Source: Candidatus Rhabdochlamydia sp.
GTDB lineage: Bacteria > Chlamydiota > Chlamydiia > Chlamydiales > Rhabdochlamydiaceae
Direction: 5' to 3'
Length of the DNA stretch: 7,560 nt
Assembly: GCA_030043815.1 (NCBI GenBank)
Contig: JASHWX010000179.1
Span: forward strand, 1-7,560
The position numbers and the translations under genes are program-made. The notes below the pieces were generated by a model. The model saw nothing but the letters and a program-made list of their open reading frames with translations. It had not been told where the DNA came from and made no database searches. Shown in pieces: positions 4,573 to 7,560 of the stretch. Each line of letters begins with the position of its first letter. Positions within the stretch are counted from its first letter, which is position 1.

Positions 4573-7476
4573 ATGTCGATAGAGAATATCAGCCTTTTTA
4601 ACTCACGTGGAACGCTGTCTCTTTGTAAGAGACACGAAGAAATGTTACATTCAGAGATCGCATCTGATTTGAGCGAACTCGTTTCTTCTCCTCTTTTCCT
4701 ACAGAGTTTTGTGAAAGACCCATCGCGCGGCGCCCATCTCAATGTTCAACTGACCAAAAAGAAAATCACCGTCCAAGAACTCGACGACAACGGGAATGCC
4801 ATCGGAAGTGCAATAACAATTAAACTTAAAAAAGTAGAGCAAGACATAAGCGAAGAGGTCATCCAAAAAGCCGACGCCGTATACCGCCAATGCCTCGCCC
4901 ACAAATCCAAAGCGCATGCAAAAAGACGCCATTTCCGCACTCCGGACATGCATCATGTAGCATTGAAAACCCCTGCTATTTCTCTTGGCAGAGAAAGCTT
5001 TGATCGCCTTGTCGATCTCGCCAAAGAAATAGAAAACACACCGGGATGTTATTTTGAGCCTGATCAAAAAAATCGATTTGCCCAGCTAGACCCCAGCATT
5101 CGCGATGCCATCTATTATCAAACTTATCTTCTCTGCGACCCGACTGGCTTCGATCCTTGGCCCATCGGTCAAAAGCTCTTCGACGGCGATCTTTCTACCC
5201 CTAATGCCACCCGTGCACTCGCCATCCGCCATTTCCTCATGCTTTCATTGTCCAACGAACTCGCAACGAGCAATGCAGCGCATGACCGCTTCCTTCTGCT
5301 CCCAGAAGAAGACAGACGCGATATTGCTACTCAGTTGCAATACATCATGCCAAGCGATGGGCCCTCTTCATTTGACTCCTCTGAAGTACCCCATCAAAAA
5401 CGCGCAGAAGCCATCTCGCGCGCCCTGCTGCGGCGCATCGCAGAATTCCATCGCGAACGTTTAAATGAAGCACAAAGAACATTTGACGCAAGCCGAGCTC
5501 GAATGTCACAGGATCTGATCGATCAAGTTGCCGCACTGCAAAAGGAACTCGCGCAATCTCAAACTGAAAAGAGCAATTTAGAAGCCAACTTAAAAAGTTC
5601 TCAGGCTACAATTGACGGCCTAAAATCTTCTTTGCAAGGCGCTCAAGTAAATATCGATCAAATTAAAGCTGAACTTGCACAAGTAAAAGATCAAGTCAGC
5701 AACCGAAATGCTGATTTAGAAGCAAAAACACAGAAAGTTCATGAATTAGAAACCGATCTTGCGAATAGGACAGCAGAAGCCGGCCGTTTGCAAGGCGAAA
5801 TTGCCAACCGAGAAGAAAAGCTGAAAGCTACAGAAGAAGAGATCAAAAACAAAGATGCTGCAATCACCAAGCTGGAGCTAGATAAAAATGCATTGCAAGC
5901 GAAAGCAGAACAGGCAGAGAACGAGATAAAAGCCCAAATCGAAAAACTGCAACAGACAGCTCTCGTAAGAGAGGCTGCCTCCGTAGAAAAAATGAAAGTT
6001 TTGCAAATTAATCTCGATGCCGCAAATGCAGATGCTGCTAAAAAAACCTTAGAAGCCCAAACTCTGCATGAACAGATTGCAAAACAAAAAGCTGATTTAG
6101 ATGCCACTCAAGCAAAGGTCATAGAGCAAACTGAACAGCTTCGAAAGGCAAATGAAAGTGCTCATGTAAATGCAGATCAACTCAAAGAACTGCAAGAAAA
6201 CCTAGATGCTGAGAAGTCGAAAGCTGAGATAAAAAAGACTGAATTAAACGCCGCTCTTGAAGTAGAAAGGAACCGGTTAGAAGCTTTGCAAATTAAACTC
6301 GATGCCGCAAATGCAGATGCTGCTAGAAAAACCTTAGAAGCCCAAGCTTTGCATGAACAGATTGCAAAACAAAAAGTCGATTTAAATGCCACTCAAGCAA
6401 AGGTCATAGAGCAAAGAGAACAGCTTCGAAAGGCAAATGACAGTGCCCTCGTATATGAGGCCTCCGCTCGGCAGATCGAAGTTCTGAAAAACAATCTCGA
6501 TGTCGCAAATGCAGATGCTGCTAGAAAAACCTTAGAAGCCCAAACTCTGTATGAACAGATTGCAAAACAAAAAGCTGATTTAGATGCCATTCAAGCAAAT
6601 TTAAATGCCACTCAAACAAAGGTCAAAGAGCAAACGGAACAGTTGCAGCTTGCCCAGCAAACACAACTCGAGTTAGAACTGGAAGCCGCAAAAGTTGCAA
6701 CAAATAATGCAGAGAAAATCAAACTCCAAAGTGCTCACGAAGAAAAAGTACAAGCTCTCGAAGCAAAAACGAAAGAGTTAGAGGCGAAGCTAACATTACA
6801 ACAAGAAGAGCAACGCAAACGCATGAAGGAACTTGCTAGCATTTGTGAGCAAGTTGAGAATCCCGAAAGTAGAGAAATGCAAGAGGCAGGGCACCAAGCT
6901 GAACAATTGGTGGAACAATTGAGTACGATTGGAGGGATTAAAGTTACCCCTGCAAAAGCAGCTATTTTCAATGCCAATCGAAACCTTTTGGAATTACTAT
7001 CATTAATAGGCACAAAAGAAATTTCGTTTAAAAAACCCAATCTCTTCTGTAACGGCCGTTCTTATACGCCTGAAATGAATGTAACAGAGAAAACTTCAAC
7101 TTTTGATCGCCAATTGTTAGATCTACGCCAAAGAATGTCTACAATAACGCCGCAACAAATGAGAACAACCAAGGATGTTTTCAGTCACCTTGTGAATTTT
7201 TGTAAAAAATTTAAGTCGAAATGCGCTATATTCAATCAAACGATATATCAATTTCGCGAAGCAAAGTGCTCCTATGAAAAACTCAAGGACTTTTGTGAAA
7301 AAGAGTTCATTCCGCTTTTCAATGGGATGCCAGCGAAATCCATTTTAGAAATCAAACTTCTCGCGAAAGAATTAGAAAAGCAAAAAGAGATTTATCCAGA
7401 ATCCTTGATTAAGTCTTTGGATAAATTTATTGTATCATTTAATAAATTGACGGAAAGTCTTTCAATCCAATCTTAA
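4573..7476 (+). CDS. Very long coiled-coil protein of unknown function with internal repeats
   Basis: I do not recognise the family of this 967-residue protein. Residues 1 to about 280 form a globular domain, with a likely beta hairpin near 55-86 around DDNGN and helices after 140. Residues 274-762 contain no proline and are dominated by Ala, Lys, Glu, Gln and Leu, typical of one long coiled coil, roughly 70 nm if continuous. Within it, about 40-55 residues starting at 477, 572 and 638 are near-identical copies. Residues 763-967 form a second, Lys/Phe-rich globular domain with several cysteines. No signal peptide, membrane span or catalytic motif is seen. It has its own strong promoter. GC falls from 34/60 at 5161-5220 to 17/60 at 7201-7260. 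Long coiled-coil proteins in intracellular bacteria are often secreted effectors or structural proteins; here that is only a guess. Resemblance to SMC or myosin is compositional: no P-loop is present. Confidence 0.9.
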   Translation: MSIENISLFNSRGTLSLCKRHEEMLHSEIASDLSELVSSPLFLQSFVKDPSRGAHLNVQLTKKKITVQELDDNGNAIGSAITIKLKKVEQDISEEVIQKADAVYRQCLAHKSKAHAKRRHFRTPDMHHVALKTPAISLGRESFDRLVDLAKEIENTPGCYFEPDQKNRFAQLDPSIRDAIYYQTYLLCDPTGFDPWPIGQKLFDGDLSTPNATRALAIRHFLMLSLSNELATSNAAHDRFLLLPEEDRRDIATQLQYIMPSDGPSSFDSSEVPHQKRAEAISRALLRRIAEFHRERLNEAQRTFDASRARMSQDLIDQVAALQKELAQSQTEKSNLEANLKSSQATIDGLKSSLQGAQVNIDQIKAELAQVKDQVSNRNADLEAKTQKVHELETDLANRTAEAGRLQGEIANREEKLKATEEEIKNKDAAITKLELDKNALQAKAEQAENEIKAQIEKLQQTALVREAASVEKMKVLQINLDAANADAAKKTLEAQTLHEQIAKQKADLDATQAKVIEQTEQLRKANESAHVNADQLKELQENLDAEKSKAEIKKTELNAALEVERNRLEALQIKLDAANADAARKTLEAQALHEQIAKQKVDLNATQAKVIEQREQLRKANDSALVYEASARQIEVLKNNLDVANADAARKTLEAQTLYEQIAKQKADLDAIQANLNATQTKVKEQTEQLQLAQQTQLELELEAAKVATNNAEKIKLQSAHEEKVQALEAKTKELEAKLTLQQEEQRKRMKELASICEQVENPESREMQEAGHQAEQLVEQLSTIGGIKVTPAKAAIFNANRNLLELLSLIGTKEISFKKPNLFCNGRSYTPEMNVTEKTSTFDRQLLDLRQRMSTITPQQMRTTKDVFSHLVNFCKKFKSKCAIFNQTIYQFREAKCSYEKLKDFCEKEFIPLFNGMPAKSILEIKLLAKELEKQKEIYPESLIKSLDKFIVSFNKLTESLSIQS
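6001..6162 (+). repeat. Coiled-coil repeat, copy 1
   Basis: This encodes residues 477-530, including NLDAANADAAKKTLEAQTLH. Over 6001-6150 it differs from copy 2 (6286-6435) at about 9 bases by hand count. A diverged upstream segment, ALVREAASVEKMKV at 463-476, also recurs before copy 3, so the full unit is about 66 codons. Confidence 0.85.
6286..6447 (+). repeat. Coiled-coil repeat, copy 2
   Basis: This encodes residues 572-625 and lies 285 bases (95 codons) after copy 1. The extra 29 codons between the copies include a truncated unit start (SAHVNADQLKELQENLDA at 529-546). This suggests one duplication was followed by a partial deletion or insertion. Confidence 0.85.
6484..6642 (+). repeat. 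Coiled-coil repeat, copy 3
   Basis: This encodes residues 638-690 and lies 198 bases (66 codons) after copy 2. Over 6493-6600 it differs from copy 1 (6010-6117) at 5 bases by hand count. It is preceded by ALVYEASARQIEV, matching the segment before copy 1. It departs from the others by an internal 21-base duplication. Confidence 0.85.
6580..6621 (+). repeat. 21-base (7-codon) tandem duplication in copy 3
   Basis: Bases 6580-6600 and 6601-6621 are adjacent copies with 4 mismatches in 21. They encode LDAIQAN and LNATQTK. The step of seven residues is one coiled-coil heptad, so it keeps the register of the helix. Confidence 0.7.
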
Positions 7477-7560
7477 TCGAGTGTGTTCAGAAAATTCAAT
7501 CCTTGAAGGATCTCGATTCCTTTTTCGACTTTTTCTTTTTTGAGTTCCTTGACGAGTTGA
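7473..7560 (-). CDS. C-terminal end of a minus-strand gene (partial)
   Basis: Reading leftward from the window edge, 28 complete codons are open and end at a TAA (7475-7473). The tail includes ELKKEKVEKGIEILQGLNFL and then NTLD. The charged, amphipathic helix-like sequence and GTC/ATC/CTC codon use resemble the neighbouring genes. The product cannot be named from this tail. Its stop codon overlaps the stop codon of the coiled-coil gene by two bases (7474-7475), so the two genes are convergent with no intergenic space and no separate terminator. The downstream plus strand closes within ten codons after 7476, which supports the minus-strand reading. Confidence 0.55.
   Translation of the reverse strand, partial: QLVKELKKEKVEKGIEILQGLNFLNTLD

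Noticed and set aside
5739..6590. Three minus-strand open frames rich in Ser/Ala/Phe with similar sequences to each other
   Set aside because: They mirror the Ala/Lys/Glu codons and repeats of the coiled-coil gene. Their mutual similarity comes from the plus-strand repeats.
5962..6642. Repeats as a CRISPR array or non-coding repeat element
   Set aside because: The repeats are in frame within an open gene, are about 160-200 bases long, and change mostly in ways that preserve the coiled coil.
5500..6850. SMC/Rad50-type ATPase based on the long coiled coil between two globular ends
   Set aside because: There is no Walker A (GxxxxGK[ST]) in the N-terminal domain and no ABC signature or Walker B in the C-terminal domain. 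The resemblance is compositional only.
7506..7525. AAGGA/TCCTT hairpin followed by Ts after the coiled-coil gene as a terminator
   Set aside because: The stem is only 5 bp, and the T-rich stretch is explained as Lys codons (AAA) of the minus-strand gene end.

Overview
The window carries four complete protein-coding genes and two clipped gene ends, packed tightly with alternating strands. The likely source is a member of the Chlamydiae or a related PVC-superphylum bacterium with a host-associated life. This is inference. It rests on the short HtpG type, on a purple-acid-phosphatase-like enzyme whose motif set I associate mainly with PVC bacteria, on a very long Ala/Lys/Glu/Gln-rich coiled-coil protein of unknown family, and on moderate-GC genes separated by very AT-rich intergenic DNA. 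No ribosomal RNA, tRNA, CRISPR array, insertion sequence or phage gene was recognised.

Layout, left to right. Positions 2-79 probably hold the 3' end of a rightward gene. Positions 126-1310 (minus) encode a TraB/GumN (Tiki-like) domain protein with all hallmark residues and a long helical N-terminal extension but no signal peptide. Positions 1311-1451 form a short divergent control region. It has a perfect 12-bp inverted repeat whose two arms each contain an outward-facing TTGACA. Positions 1452-3254 (plus) encode the chaperone HtpG (bacterial Hsp90). Its true start is the ATG at 1452, behind a GGAGG ribosome binding site. Positions 3230-4456 (minus) encode an exported metallophosphoesterase of the purple acid phosphatase type, whose 3' end overlaps that of htpG by 25 bp. 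Positions 4457-4572 are an AT-rich divergent promoter region with a near-consensus sigma70-type promoter. Positions 4573-7476 (plus) encode a 967-residue protein with a proline-free coiled coil of almost 490 residues, built in part from recently duplicated units. Positions 7473-7560 (minus) hold the clipped 3' end of another gene, whose stop codon overlaps that of the coiled-coil gene.

The genes do not form an operon: every adjacent pair is divergent or convergent. I see no pathway joining them. HtpG is a housekeeping or stress chaperone, the phosphatase acts outside the cytoplasm, and the TraB-like and coiled-coil proteins are accessory candidates. The parts most worth a second look are the repeat-built coiled-coil gene, with its strong promoter and internal base-composition gradient, and the signal-less TraB-like protein opposite a symmetric promoter/operator. 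Nothing in the sequence proves a new multi-gene system.
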